From contig OX419761.1 in assembly GCA_948567375.1 (NCBI GenBank), forward strand, positions 38,318,501 through 38,382,500: DNA of 64,000 nt, written 5' to 3'. Each line of letters starts with the position of its first letter. Within the stretch, counting starts at the first letter, position 1. The notes under the pieces are model-generated. The model did no database searches. It was not told where the DNA came from and was given only the letters and a program-made list of their open reading frames with translations. The DNA is from Lunularia cruciata. Lineage: Eukaryota; Streptophyta; Marchantiopsida; Lunulariales; Lunulariaceae. The position numbers and the translations under genes are program-made. This document shows, in pieces, positions 24,562 to 35,600 of the stretch.

Positions 24562-25665
24562 TTGGTGCAGCAGGCTTGGAGTGGAGCCTTCGTACCATCA
24601 GGGGATGAGTGTGAGGATGAGCCTCCAAAGGTGATTGCTTTGACACCTCTGGATACCACACTCATTGCTTGGCAGTATGAAATAGAGGGGATATGCCTAT
24701 TGGAGTTGTTTGGTGGGATCAACACCGGACTAGCTGTGGTGTTACAGGCGGGTATCCAAGTACAGAGGTACTTGTATGTAGAGAGAGATGAGATTGCTAG
24801 GCGAGTCTCTCTACATCATGTGGCACACTTGGCCTATTGGTATCCGGAGTTATTACCAATGTCAGCAGTCAGAGGGTACCAGAAGGTCCTACCAAGAGAC
24901 ATTTCCTTATTGGGGGCGCAGACCTAAAGAGACATGGGCCCATTCACTTGGTGATTTTTGGATGGCCATGTCAAGGACATACACGTGTTGGTAGAGGATT
25001 GGGTCTTCAGGATCCTCATTCTGGTGTGTTTTGGGAGATGTTACAGATACTACAACATCTCCAAGTTCATCAGTCCGTTTCTCCAACTTACTTTTTGGAG
25101 AACGTTCCTTTGATGGGTGATTCTTGCACCAGAGTGGTGGCGAGTACACATCAGGTCCATTCTTGGATGGGACCTACTATATTTTGAGATGCAGCCAGAG
25201 TGGGATCACGGGCTCATCTTCTTTGTCTTTGGTGGACAAACCTCTTACCCAGAGAGGTTCTACAACGCGCTTATGATGGGATTCACCCACTTGACCACAT
25301 CCTTGTTGATGATATCTTGGATGTTGGGTGTTAGTCTCAGACAATGGTAGTGGCTGATAGATCACCTATGGTAGTGGTGAACCTAGTTGGACAGCCTACA
25401 GCCGCATTTCCCACACTCATGAGTTTCCCAGGCTCTCATGCTTTTTGAGAGGGAGGACCTGGACTTGTTTAGGACTCACAGTTACAGCAGTTGGTGGAGC
25501 TCAATGTTGATGAGAGAGAGCGGGCGATAGGTTTTTGCACCGGTATTACCGCTATTCCAATAGTGTCAGAGGCATCCAAGTGTCAGGTGTTAGATCAGGC
25601 TATGGACTTGAATTGTTTGACCTGGATTGTGAGCCTTGGCTTGGCAGAGCATAGGATGCGCTTGA
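24562..25665 (+). pseudogene. C5-cytosine DNA methyltransferase domain inside element C
   Basis: Motif I is at about 24700-24750 (LELFGGINTGLAVVLQAG, the AdoMet-binding strand), followed by YLYVERDEIARR (acidic ribose-binding region). Motif IV is at 24963-24980 (GWPCQGH), with catalytic Cys codon TGT at 24969-24971. Motif VI is at 25098-25106 (ENV within TYFLENVPLMGD). A motif VIII-like DAARVGSRAHLL follows at about 25191. The C-terminal motifs IX/X region is at about 25497-25640 (ELNVDERERAIGFCTG, then QAMDLNCLTWIVSLGL). The span of about 330 residues is that of a DNMT catalytic domain. Lesions: a frameshift at about 24905-24925, TGA at 25188-25190, and stops at positions expected to be Arg and Trp near 25440-25475. 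It lies between protease and RT, so it would be made as part of pol. Subfamily (DNMT3/DRM-like or other) is not resolved by eye. Confidence 0.85.
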
Positions 25666-27084
25666 TAGGCATCACCACTCGGACACTTGTGAGCCCTATG
25701 CCTATCGAGATGATTCAAGCACATGTTGGGGGCAATGGACCGAGTGGACATGATATTCTTGGGACACATCTAGTAGCTACTAAGGAGAGTGTTCTACTTG
25801 GAGTCCATCCGGGTGAGCATGGGCTACTTGGATTACACCCTTGGTCCACATAGGATGCAGCCAGAGGACGTATGGAGCTTGCAGCCAAAGTGGAGGGAGT
25901 TTTTCACACAGAGGTTGGGACCTCTAGTGGTCGGAAGCATGACACTATTGCTCCCAAGGGCCCAGTGTAGCAGCCAGTCAGTACATCTTCCACTCTTACT
26001 ACAGTTATAGAGGATACTTGGGAGCCAGATCTTGGACCCAAGCTTACTGGAGAGGAAAGACGAAGGGTTTGGAGGTTTTTGAGGAGTCACATGAGTTGTT
26101 TTGCCTTCAATATGAAGGATTTGGGTGCTCTAAAGGGACCTAGTATACGGATTGAGCTGACTAGCAACACACTAGTTTTCCGACGTCCTTATTGATATAG
26201 TGATATGGAGAAGACATTGATTTAGAGCTGGAGTAGTGATCTTTTTGAGGCTAGTTTGGTAAAGATTTCACATGGAGAGTATGCATCAGCAATAGTGATG
26301 CCAGCCAAGAAGGATATGCATGGCAACTATATAGATAGGCGGATGTGTGGAGATTACCATCCTATCAACCAACAGACCAAGGCTGATTGGTATGCCATGC
26401 CTACACCGGAGGAGATTTTTTATGCGATTGGGCATGCAAAGGTCTTTAGTACTTTGGATCTTCGAGCGGGATATCATCAGTTGCCAATCAAGGAGGAGGA
26501 TAAGTCCAAGACAGCATTCTGGGCTATTGATCCTCACGGCAAGGATGTGTTATATTAGTGGAGGTTCTTACCATTTGGGTTAAAGAACGCTCCTACTGAG
26601 TTCCAGAGGGTCATGGATAGGATCCTAGTTGGATTGGATTTTTCTCGGTGCTATATTGATGACATTTTGGTTTATAGCACTACTGTGGAGGAGTATGAGA
26701 GACAGTTGTTGGGGGTGTTTGAGAGGTTGAGATCTCATGGACTCAAATTACATCCTGGGAAGTGTAGGTTCTTCCATGAGCAAGTTGAGTATTTGGGTCA
26801 CACTATCTACCCCGGAGGACTTGGTGTTCAGCAAACCAAGGTGGAGGCTATTGCACGTATTCCTTGGCCTACAGATGTGAGCAAAGTGCAAGCATTCCTT
26901 GGGTTAGCAGACTTCTATCACCGCTATGTTAGAGGATTCAGTGCCATTGCCAAGGCCTTGATGAAGCTAACCAAGCTTACACAAGAGTGGTGTTGGGGAG
27001 ATGAGCAGGAGAGAGCTTTTGTAGAGCTCAAGGAGAGGTTGACATCTGCTCCTATTTTGAGGAGACCGATCAGGGGATGACCAT
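25666..27084 (+). pseudogene. Element C reverse transcriptase
   Basis: The lead-in to RT runs from about 26015 (WEPDLGPKLTGEERRRVWRF; IRIELTSNTLVFRRPY). RT motifs: SAIVMPAKKD; RMCGDYHPINQQTK (26340-26380); STLDLRAGYHQLPI; FLPFGLKNAPTEFQRVMDRI; CYIDDILVYST (catalytic Asp codons 26658-26663); YLGHTIYPGGLGV; VQAFLGLADFYHRYVRGFS. A TAG at 26556-26558 interrupts (LY-stop-WRFLPFG). The stretch 25666-26000 is a linker with no recognised domain. The RT differs clearly from families A, B and D. Confidence 0.85.
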
Positions 27085-27760
27085 TTAGGTTCACACTGAT
27101 TGGAGTATGTTGGGGCTTGGAGCAGTGCTCACCCAAGATGATGATGAGGAGAAGGAGTTTGTGGTGGCCTATGCTAGTCGCTCCAACAATTCAGCGGAGG
27201 CGAAGTATAGTTTATATGAGGGAGAGTGTTTGGCAGTAGTTTGGGCCGTAGCACATTTTTTATGTTATCTATTTGGTAACCCCTTCACTCTCATCATTGA
27301 TCATCAACCACTGAAGTGGTTGATGGAGTCCGAAAAGCTTTCAGGGAAGCTTGCACGATGGGCTCTGATTTTACAAGAGTATGATTTCACGGTTGTTCAT
27401 AGACCTGGAGTGGTGAACCGTGATGCAAATGGGTTGAGTGAAAACCCATGTCCTAGCCAGCGGGATCAGACCGGAGCACATTGGCATAGTGAGACAGATG
27501 AGGAGATGGTGCCAGGTTGGCATGCATCGGCCTTTCTGTGTATATTTGCAGAGGCTTTGGTGGTATCTCTCTTAGTGCATACAGGAGGAGTTATTGAGGT
27601 CATAGATCCAAAGAGTGAAGATATTGGTATAGTTCAGGGAGACATTCATGATGATGTCTTAGTGATGAACTATCTTTGCACTGGTGTTGTGAGTGGCACA
27701 ATTGGGGCCAAGGAGAGAGACCGTGTTCTTCAGCAAGCCAGACAGTTCAGATTGGAGGGT
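27085..27760 (+). pseudogene. Element C RNase H
   Basis: HTDWSMLGLGAVLTQDDDEE begins near 27091, with VVAYASRSNNSAEAKYSLYE, GECLAVVWAVAHFLCYLFG, FTLIIDHQPLKWLMES and HRPGVVNRDANGLSENPC following in one long open frame to 27937. The catalytic acidic residues (Asp of TDWS, Glu of YEGE, Asp of IDHQ, Asp of RDAN) are all visible. This is among the best-preserved parts of the element. Confidence 0.85.
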
Positions 27761-28942
27761 AGACACCTTTTGCATGTATGGGAGGATGGTAGAGTGCAAG
27801 TAGTACCACTACCATCACAGAGACCACGATTGGTCCGTCATGCTCATGAGGAGCTAGGACATTTTGGAGTAAAGCGTACGTATAGCTTACTCCAGAGTCA
27901 TTATTGGTGGCGCGGTATGCAGACCGAGGTACAGTAGTTTGTTGCCAGATGTGTGGTTTGTGACCGAGTTAGAGCATCATTCAATGCTCCTACGCCACAG
28001 TTATACCCATCACCTATCATGGGATTGGGTTACCATTGGAGTTTGGACTTTGCCGGACCTTTACCGCTGACTGTGAGACATCATTGGTATGTTTTGGTGA
28101 TGGTGGAGCACTTCTCCAAGTGGATTGAGTTGGTGGCACTTCCTGACAAGTCAAGTGAAGGGACAGCTTACTTGTTCCTGGATCGAGTTCTTAGTCATTT
28201 TGGTGCACTAGTTGAGGTTTTGACTGATCAGGGTACAGAGTTCTTGGGGGAGTTTCAGGTCTTGTGTGACAAGGCTTTGATTGATCATTGTACTACATCC
28301 CGAGATCACCCTGAGGCAGATGGCTTAGTAGAGAGAGTGGTTCAGACGGTGAAGAGAGGATTGCAAAAGTATGGTTTGCAGAGAGGCCACTTGGGAGATT
28401 GGGATCTCCAATTACCTTGGTTGGCCATGGGCTATCAATTCAGCCGGCAAGCCTCCTTAGCATCCTTCTCTCCATACTTTCTACTCTATGGACAAGATCC
28501 AGATTTACCTGCAGCCATTCATCAAGATGTTATTGTAGTTTTGGACTTGGATGACCCCAATGTATGGATGAGCGTATGTTCTCAGCGGGCAGAGATCTTT
28601 CGGAGAGTGATGCCAATGGCCTTTGAGAACTTGGCAATTGCTCAGCATAGAGATACTTTACGTTATGCTACGATTTTAGGAGGAGGTTATAGATCCTTGA
28701 TCTTTCAATTTCATCTAGGCAACTATGTATATCTACAGCAGACATCACCAACAACACTTGATGTTTCTACATGCTGCACTATCTTGAGAGTGTGTGAGGT
28801 TTTGCCATCTGTAGTACTTGTGTTAGAAGGACGTGATGGTATTGTTTGGAAGGATCATATGCACAATTGTGCGCCATGCCACCTCCCAAATATTGATGGT
28901 ACTATGGACCCAAGCTTGGCACTTGTACGTGCAAGCTTGAGG
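27761..28942 (+). pseudogene. Element C integrase
   Basis: The HHCC zinc region is RHAHEELGHFGVKRTYSLLQ, then a TAG at 27935-27937, then FVARCVVC. The DDE core has Asp in WSLDFAGPLP, Asp in VLTDQGTEFLGEF and Glu in DHPEADGLVERVVQTVKRGL. A C-terminal barrel-like region follows (FQFHLGNYVYLQQ, then GRDGIVWKDHMHNCAPCHLP). A single nonsense codon separates an otherwise open frame from 27107 to 29062. Confidence 0.85.
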
Positions 28943-29083
28943 TGTATGTTATGTGGCTCTTCTGGTGGAGCTGCTACTATGTTAGTGTGTGATAGTTGTT
29001 CAAGAGGATGGCATATAGCATGTATGACTCATCCCCTCATGGTGGTTCCTCAGGGACAGTGATTATGTCCTAGATGTACTTGA
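28943..29083 (+). pseudogene. PHD finger at the end of element C pol
   Basis: CMLCGSSGGAATMLVCDSCS followed by RGWHIACMTH and, after a TGA at 29060-29062, LCPRC gives the C4-H-C3 pattern of a PHD finger: Cx2C, Cx2C, H, C, Cx2C. The TGA stands where PHD fingers have Trp. PHD fingers read histone H3 tails. Here it occupies the place where chromoviruses carry a chromodomain, so it may direct integration or reading of chromatin marks. The frame ends at TGA 29081-29083. Confidence 0.8.
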
Positions 29084-29252
29084 CCTATAGCTAGTTCATT
29101 CTTCATATGGTATAGATTGCAGACAGGCGACTAACGATGGGGCTCCACAGCACCCGGCCTCCTGATCTTTGCCCATTAGAGAGTATACCATATACTTAGA
29201 GTAGATGGCTATCTAGAGTTAGAGGGACCAAACCACCAGCTAGGGGGGCAAT

Positions 29253-29905
29253 TGTGGCACTTTAGAGTCTATGCATGACTTATGTGTGAGTTGTGTTTCT
29301 ATAGTGTATGATGTTGAAAGCAATGTATGTTGTGTAGCAATGTATATACGCACGACAGTTGTCATGCCATTTGTAGTGCCGCATCTGGATGCTCAAACAT
29401 TGGAGTTCCAGTGATAGTAGTTAGAGTTATTTTAGCAGTTTCTCAAAGACTACTTTCCAACAGTTAGATTTTGTGTTTAGGGTATTGACTTCATGGTGGG
29501 GCCCACCATCACTTTGCACTATCAAGTGTGCCGTCAGCGGGACCGTTAGGGTTTCAGAGCTAGCTCAAGCCCAGGGGGTATAGTTTTGAAGTGAGCTCCA
29601 GAGAGCTCACTTCTTTGATGTTGAGCCTTCGAGTTCCTGGCTATGGTGGACAGAGGCCGGCAAGTGTCACCTGGATTCTCTATGCTTGAGTGGGTGTGGC
29701 TTGATTGTAATCAGTGCACAATTGTTGGCAATTTATAGAGTGACAGATCAGGTACTGATCTGAGTTGAGTTGAGTTGAGAGTGGTAAGCAATCTGATTAT
29801 TGTGGCACTTTAGAGTCTATGGATGACTTATGTGTGAGTTGTGTTTCTATAGTGTATGATGTTGATAGCAATGTATGTTGTGTAGCGATGTATATACACA
29901 CGACA
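29253..29905 (+). repeat. Family-C right LTR with R repeats on both sides
   Basis: After a polypurine tract (TAGGGGGGCA at 29241-29250) comes a 105-bp R repeat (29253-29357, TGTGGCACTTTAGAG to CACGACA), then the LTR core (29360-29799, TGTCATGCC to CTGATTA), then a second 105-bp R repeat (29801-29905). The left LTR shows the core only. The minus-strand fragment at 11329 shows core plus R. The LTR could be core+R (termini TGTC/GACA) or R+core (as the polypurine tract suggests). Hairpin AGTGAGCTC-CAGA-GAGCTCACT lies in the core. Confidence 0.7.
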
Positions 29906-30499
29906 CTGCAAATGGTCAATTGCCACTTCCTACTTCAATAAAGAGTTAATATGATCACTTGGGAGTGCGCATGAACTATTGGGACTACCATTGGGACTTC
30001 AGAGGCTATCACTTGTTGATAATATTCCTCACAAAAATTCTTGACTACAAAATCCCTAAACATCACTTTTGGTCTAACTATGTAACAAATTTCTACATGG
30101 GTGTTGAAAGGGAGACGATTTGGGATATTTAAATCAATCAAAATAGAAAGCAAATTATCAAATCCCACTCATTATCATAAATCACTACAAGTAGAATCAT
30201 TAGGTTTGATGAACTCATCACTATGTCCATGAACTCTACTCCAAAATGGTAAACATGATATACTCTCACTTGTTCTTGCTTGATGTAGATAATCTTGATG
30301 TGAAATGGATTTAAGAATAGAAAGAGGGGTGTAGGAAATTGTCCTCCAGGAGCCTCAATCCCATCCTTTCTCTAACATGTTCTTAACCTATCAATTGCAT
30401 TGTGATTTTTCTCCCCAACGTTACTAAATCATAGTAGCCCATGTTCTTCCAAGTGGGATGATCCACTCTCTTGGATTGAAACACATGCTCTGACATCAT
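29906..30499 (-). pseudogene. B1 gag N-terminal region and leader
   Basis: On the minus strand this matches 32013-32600 of B2, and 30168-29935 carries a short frame (MGFDNLLSILIDLNIPNRLP) in both. A primer-binding-like TGATGTCAGAGCATG lies next to the LTR (about 30484-30499). The gag reading continues beyond element C at 20068. Confidence 0.65.
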
Positions 30500-31244
30500 T
30501 GTAATGTTTTGTGGATAGTAGAAACCCCAAGAGAAACATAGAAGAGAAAATACAAGTTCACACTCAAACTCCAATGCCCCAAAGAAGCACCTTAGTTATG
30601 TTCAATAGCAAAAGAAACACCCTCAAAAGAAGCTCCACTCTTGGATTGGATACATGGATTGATGACATGTCAACAATTTCCACCCTTAGATTAGTTGCAT
30701 GTATGGGTGACATGTTGGTTATGATCTATCAAGTTGGTCAAACCTTCTTTGACTAGAGAGAATCTTTAGGGAATCTTCCTATAGGAATTTCTAAATTGTC
30801 TCGGTGAGATACCATTGGAAAGCACTTGATGAGATAAACCAGGGAGGTGGAAAGACTAGCCTTTTCTTTTGTGAGGTAATATGCACATTTTTTGGTCATA
30901 ATTCATTTGTTTAGGCCTCAAAATTTGGCTCTAAAGTTTCTAGGCTATTTTGGCTCCTACCTTATTAGTAGAAGTAATATTTTGGTTACATCTTTATGTG
31001 ATCTACCTAGCCCATCATCCATAATATCCTTCTTGATGTTACAAAGTTGAGTTTTGATTTAGATAAAAATATCTAACTTTTGGTGTTACAAATTTAGATG
31101 ATTTTTGGCTCTTGCACTAGTTGTAGAGTACTATTTTGGTGATATCTCTATCAGATCTACCTAGGCCATCATGCATAACATCCTTCTAGATGTTATCAAG
31201 CCAATTTTCACCTCTTGATGATATGTCTAGTTATGGGTATTATA
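30500..31244 (-). repeat. Family-B 5' LTR of B1
   Basis: 745 bp on the plus strand from TGTAATGTTTTG to GGGTATTATA, mutated at its right terminus. The duplication CTTGG follows at 31245-31249. About 32 bp of element D (31250-31281) then separates B1 from B2. Confidence 0.85.
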
Positions 31245-31281
31245 CTTGGCCATCAAGCCTCAAGACATGGAGTAGAAGTAG

Positions 31282-32013
31282 TGTAATACCAATAGCTAGA
31301 CATATGATCTAGAGGTGGAATTTGGTTTGGTAACATTTAGAAGGATCTTTCACATGATGTACTAAGTAGATTAGACATGAGTGTCACCAAAAGAGTAAAT
31401 CTACTAATAGGCCAGAAATAGAAACATGCTTGGAAACTTTAGGATCAATAGTTAAGCCTATGATCAAGAAGTGAAACTTGGGGTTGTGACATTTAGAAAG
31501 TTGTTACACATGATAGACAAAGTAGATCAGATAGAGATATCACCAAAAGAGCACTTTACTAATAAGTCAAAAGCCAAAATAGGCCTAAAAATTTCATAAG
31601 CAATTTTAAAGGCCTAAACAAATGAATTAGGCCTTGAAAATATATTGATTCCCCCCCCCCCAACCCATGGAGAAAAGACTAGCCTTACCTTCCATTAGGT
31701 TTGTCTCATCAATAGCTTTCCAATGGTACCTCATCATGTGATTTTGAGACTCTTACAAGAAGATACCCTAAAAGATTCTCTGGTCAAACCCTATTTGACC
31801 AACCAGATAGGACCAAAACCGACATGTCACCCATTCAAGCAAGTAATTTAAAGGTGGAGCTCACTAACATGTCACATATCCATGTACCTAATCCTATGGT
31901 AGAGCTTCCTTGGAAGTGATCCTCTTTGGCTATATAATAAAGAGTAGGTGCTCCTTTGGGGCATCAAAGTTTGAGTGTGGAATTCATGTTTTTACTATCC
32001 TCAAAATATTATA
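31282..32013 (+). repeat. Family-B 5' LTR of B2
   Basis: About 732 bp with a TATA-like GGCTATATAATAAAGAG near 31928. It includes an 11-C run at 31651-31661, which is a weak point for sequencing accuracy. Confidence 0.85.
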
Positions 32014-33736
32014 ATAGTATCATAGCAGGTGCTTCAATCCAAGGGAGTGGATCACCCCTCTTGGAAGAACATGGCTATTGAGATTGAGTAATTGGAAAGA
32101 AAACCCATAATACAATTGATAGGTTAGGAGTGTTTTAGAGAGAGGATGGGATGGAAGCTCTTGTGGACAATTTTTTGCACCCCACTTGCCATTCTTGAAT
32201 CCATTTCATATCAAGATTATGTACATCCAGTGAGAGCAAGTGAAAGTGTATTTTGTTTACCATTTCGGAGCATAGTTCATACACATAGTGATGAATTGAC
32301 CAAACTTGGTTATTCTTCCTATAGTGATTTATGATAGAGAGTGGGATTTGACAATCTACATAATGTGATTTGAATATCCCAAATCCTCTTCTTTTCAAAA
32401 CTCAAAGTAGAAGTTTGTTATGTAGTTAGACCAAAACTGATGTTTAGGGATTTTGTAATCATGAATTTTTGGTAAGGAATATTATCAACAAGTGATAGCC
32501 TTTGAAGTTCCAATAGTAGTCCCAATAGTTCATGCACCCTCCCAAGTGATCATATTAACTCTCTCTATTGAAGTAGGAAGTAAAGATTGAGTGTTTGCAG
32601 GAACTATGGATCCATAATTACAAGAGCTAATGCAAGGAATGTTGATTGAGTTTCAAGAGATCAAGATGACCATAGCGCCATTACAAAGTCAAGTACAGAC
32701 CTTCAAGAATGATCAAGCAATGCAAGAGGGGGAACCATTGCAAAATCCAATATCTACAATTGAAGTTCTTAGAGAGGCACCCATGCCAATGGCACCAAAC
32801 CTGGTCAACAATGATTCCACATTGTTACTATGGGTGAAGAAGACCTGCAATAATTGAGCACTAGAAAGGGCAATGTTCTATGGGAGTAGTGGAGAATTGG
32901 ACTTTGAGGATCAATTAATACTATAGATTGTTCTCAAGAGAGATCACCGAGCAATCCACATGCATGTTTGCATGTGGGTACTTGATTGATAAAACTCTCA
33001 CATGGTACAATGTTTGGGAATGATCAAGGTTGGCAAAAGGAAGAGAGGTTACATGGACAGTAATGCAAGAAGGACTGCTGAAGAATTTTCAATCTGCGTG
33101 TAGATGGACGGAAATTGACTATGGGGATTGAGGCAAAAGAATAGCATACAAGAGTACATGGAGGCATTCCTTGATCCACAAGTCGTAATAGCCAACATGA
33201 GCCTAACAGAGGCACTAGACAATTTCAAACAAGGGTTGAAGGAGTAGATTTGCCAAGAAGTCATGGTACAAAATTCTCATATATATTTGAGGCCATTGCT
33301 TGTGCTCAAAGAATAGTTGGGGCAATTGGAAGAAGCAAAGGAGTAGTTCAATCTCAACATTATTGGGCTGAAATGCACACATGGGTAGACCATTTCCTAT
33401 GGAATTGGGCAACCTTTGGTTTCAAGATCAAGGAGCACAACCACTCCAAGGAGAACGGGGACGGGTGGAAGAATAGAGAGAGGGAGTTCCAAGAGGAAAG
33501 GAACCTTGAAGACAACAATGTCATTGTTACAATTGTGGCCATATTGGGCACATATCCATCAACTATCATGCCCGTCTCCTCAGAGGCTCTTCATATAGGC
33601 AATCTTTGAACAACATGGAGAGATGAACTAAAGAGGAGGATGCAAAAATCATCTTGGAAAACAAAGATCTCCAATAAATGTACCTCATAGCCTTATTGGC
33701 TTAGTTGGGAAGCAAAAAAGTGAGGGGAGGAGGTGG
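32014..33736 (+). pseudogene. B2 gag
   Basis: The best block is 32630-32857 (LQSQVQTFKNDQAMQEGEPL…), followed by broken capsid frames. A zinc knuckle at about 33519-33570 reads CYNCGHIGHISINYH, with Tyr where the last Cys belongs. 32014-32600 is leader with little coding signal. Multiple stops (TGA, TAG) are present. Confidence 0.7.
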
Positions 33737-34090
33737 ATGAGTGCACAAAGATCCAGAATGGCAAACTCACAATTGATTGTTGTGAATGGAGTCCCAAAAG
33801 GCAATCAAGTGAGAGTACTAATAGATCCTAGAGCAACAAATAATTTCTTGTCTTGCTTTGTTGCATTGAGACTAGGGATGGATCTAGAGAAGGATGAGAG
33901 CAGAGAAGTAGAGTTACCTAATGGACAAACAAAGAGGATCGAGATGTTACCTAGAAAGGTAGTACTCTTTGTAGGAAAATATCAAGCAATTGAGTGGCAA
34001 GTGATACAACTAGCTCATTTTGATGCAATCTTAGGCATGTCGTGGATGGAGCACTACAATCCCATGGTCAATTGGAGAAAGAAATAGTGA
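33737..34090 (+). pseudogene. B2 protease
   Basis: One open frame of 116 codons: VRVLIDPRATNNFLSCFVAL is the retropepsin active-site strand with DPR in place of DSG, followed by VELPNGQTKRIEMLP and HFDAILGMSWMEHYNPMVNW. The altered catalytic triplet predicts an inactive enzyme. The frame ends in TAG at about 34085. Confidence 0.75.
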
Positions 34091-35600
34091 GAATTGAACA
34101 ATGGAAGATCATTGGAGTTAAAGATAGAGCACACAAGCAAGAAGTTCCTCTCTATGTCACACAGAAAATATTGATTTGTAATACAAAATAGATGTTTACC
34201 TGGGTCTAATAAGAGAAGTCCAGAGTGCACAACTCAACAAACAAGTTCTTGAAATTGTTCTTGAAATTGAAATATGTGGTTAATGAGTTCTAAGATGTCT
34301 TCTCGGATGACCTGCCATCAGGATTACCACCAACAAAAAAGAGTAGACCATAAAATTGAGATAATTCTTGGGAAGACACCTCCTTGTAAGGCCCCATACC
34401 ATCTATCACCTCATAAGTTGGAGGACTGTAAGGCTCAAATCAAAGATATATTGTAGAAAGGATTTATCCAACCCAACATATCACCATATGGGGCTCTTGT
34501 CTTGTTTGTAAAGAAAAATGATGGTACAATGCGCATGTGCATTGACTATCAAAGCCTAAATCAACCAACAATGAAAAACAAATACCCCTTGCATAAACAA
34601 CTTGTTTGATCAACTTAACGGGGCAAAATACTTCACCAAACTTGATCTACAAAGAAAGTACAGCCAGATTTGGATTATAGAGGAAGATGTTCATAAAATT
34701 ACCTTTCAAACAAGGTATGGTCACTTTGAGTACTTGGTGATGCTATTTGGCATCACTAGTGCACCAACCAATTTCATGAGTTTGATGAATGACATATTTT
34801 GTCCATACTTGGATAAACTTTTTATCATTTTCTTAGATGATATTCTTGTCTATAGTAGGATGATGATGAAACACAAGCAACATTTGCAAAAAGTACTCCA
34901 TATTCTATGACAGAATCAATTGTATGCCAAAATCTCAAAGTGTGAGTTTGGCATCTCTGAAGTAGACTATTTGAGGCATAGAGTAAGTGCAGCAAGTATC
35001 CAAGTGTTGATAGATAAAATAGAGGTCATTCAAAAATAGTGCACTCTAGAGGATCAGACTCAACTTAAGAGCTTCTTGGGGTTGACGGGGTTCTATGGTA
35101 TATTTTTCAAGGACTTCTCTAGGGTAGCATAGCCCTTAATGACATTGCTTGACAAGGGGAAAAGTAGATGTGGGGAATTGCACAAGAATTGGCCTTTCAA
35201 GAATTGAAAGACGTGTTTACTACATGAACCAATCTTGAAATAATATGACCTAAAATCTCCAATCAAGTTGGCTATGGATGCATTAGGTGTAGCAATAGAA
35301 GCAATCTTACAACAACAGTAGTATGATGGATGGCACCCAATTGCATATTTCTCTTGGAAGTTGTTACCAATAGGACACAACTATCACACCACCAAATGAG
35401 AAGAGTTGGCCATTGTCCTTGCAACAAAGCATTGGAAGCACTATCTTAGCAAGAAGGCATTTCCAGTGGAGATAGAAAGATCTTTCTTGTTGATAGATTT
35501 GGTGGGTACAATGGAGACAATGGTTTGACATGACAATCATATATGTGGAAGGCAAGAAGCAACTTCTAGATCCATTCACTCAAATGCTTATGGCAAAAAA
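34091..35600 (+). pseudogene. B2 reverse transcriptase and RNase H
   Basis: Blocks: APYHLSPHKLEDCKAQIKDI (34400-34455), [20 protein letters not shown] (about 34504-34563), then frame 34602-34910 with YFTKLDLQRKYSQIWI and [13 protein letters not shown] (catalytic Asp codons 34836-34841). RNase H-like sequence runs to about 35580 with stops. Frame changes occur near 34595 and after 34910. Confidence 0.8.

Larger units (their letters stand above)
20069..29905 (+). mobile_element. Ty3/gypsy element C carrying a DNA methyltransferase and a PHD finger
   Basis: This 9.84-kb element inserted in the gag of B1 has the order LTR, long leader, gag with zinc knuckles, protease, C5-cytosine methyltransferase, RT, RNase H, integrase, PHD finger, polypurine tract, LTR. 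Termini are TGTCACGCC and CACGACA. A clean target duplication is not seen (TGCAG-like and ACAAG-like flanks on the B1 strand). Coding frames are interrupted by stops and at least one frameshift. Retrotransposons that captured DNMTs are known from charophyte algae and dinoflagellates, and this architecture would extend or join that group. Confidence 0.85.
8909..31244 (-). mobile_element. Ty3/gypsy chromovirus family B, copy B1 with nested insertions
   Basis: The outer ends are TGTAATGTTCC at 8909 and a mutated GGGTATTATA at 31244. They are flanked by the perfect 5-bp duplication CTTGG (8904-8908 and 31245-31249), and the D reading frame joins across it. Order on the minus strand: 5' LTR (30500-31244), primer site, gag, [element C], gag/protease, RT, RNase H, [family-C LTR fragment containing A2], RNase H, integrase, chromodomain, 3' LTR (8909-9661). 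After removing inserts it is close to the 6.5 kb of B2. Confidence 0.85.

Noticed and set aside
31651-31661. Run of 11 C in the B2 LTR
   Set aside because: A homopolymer with no partner feature, possibly a sequencing or slippage product.
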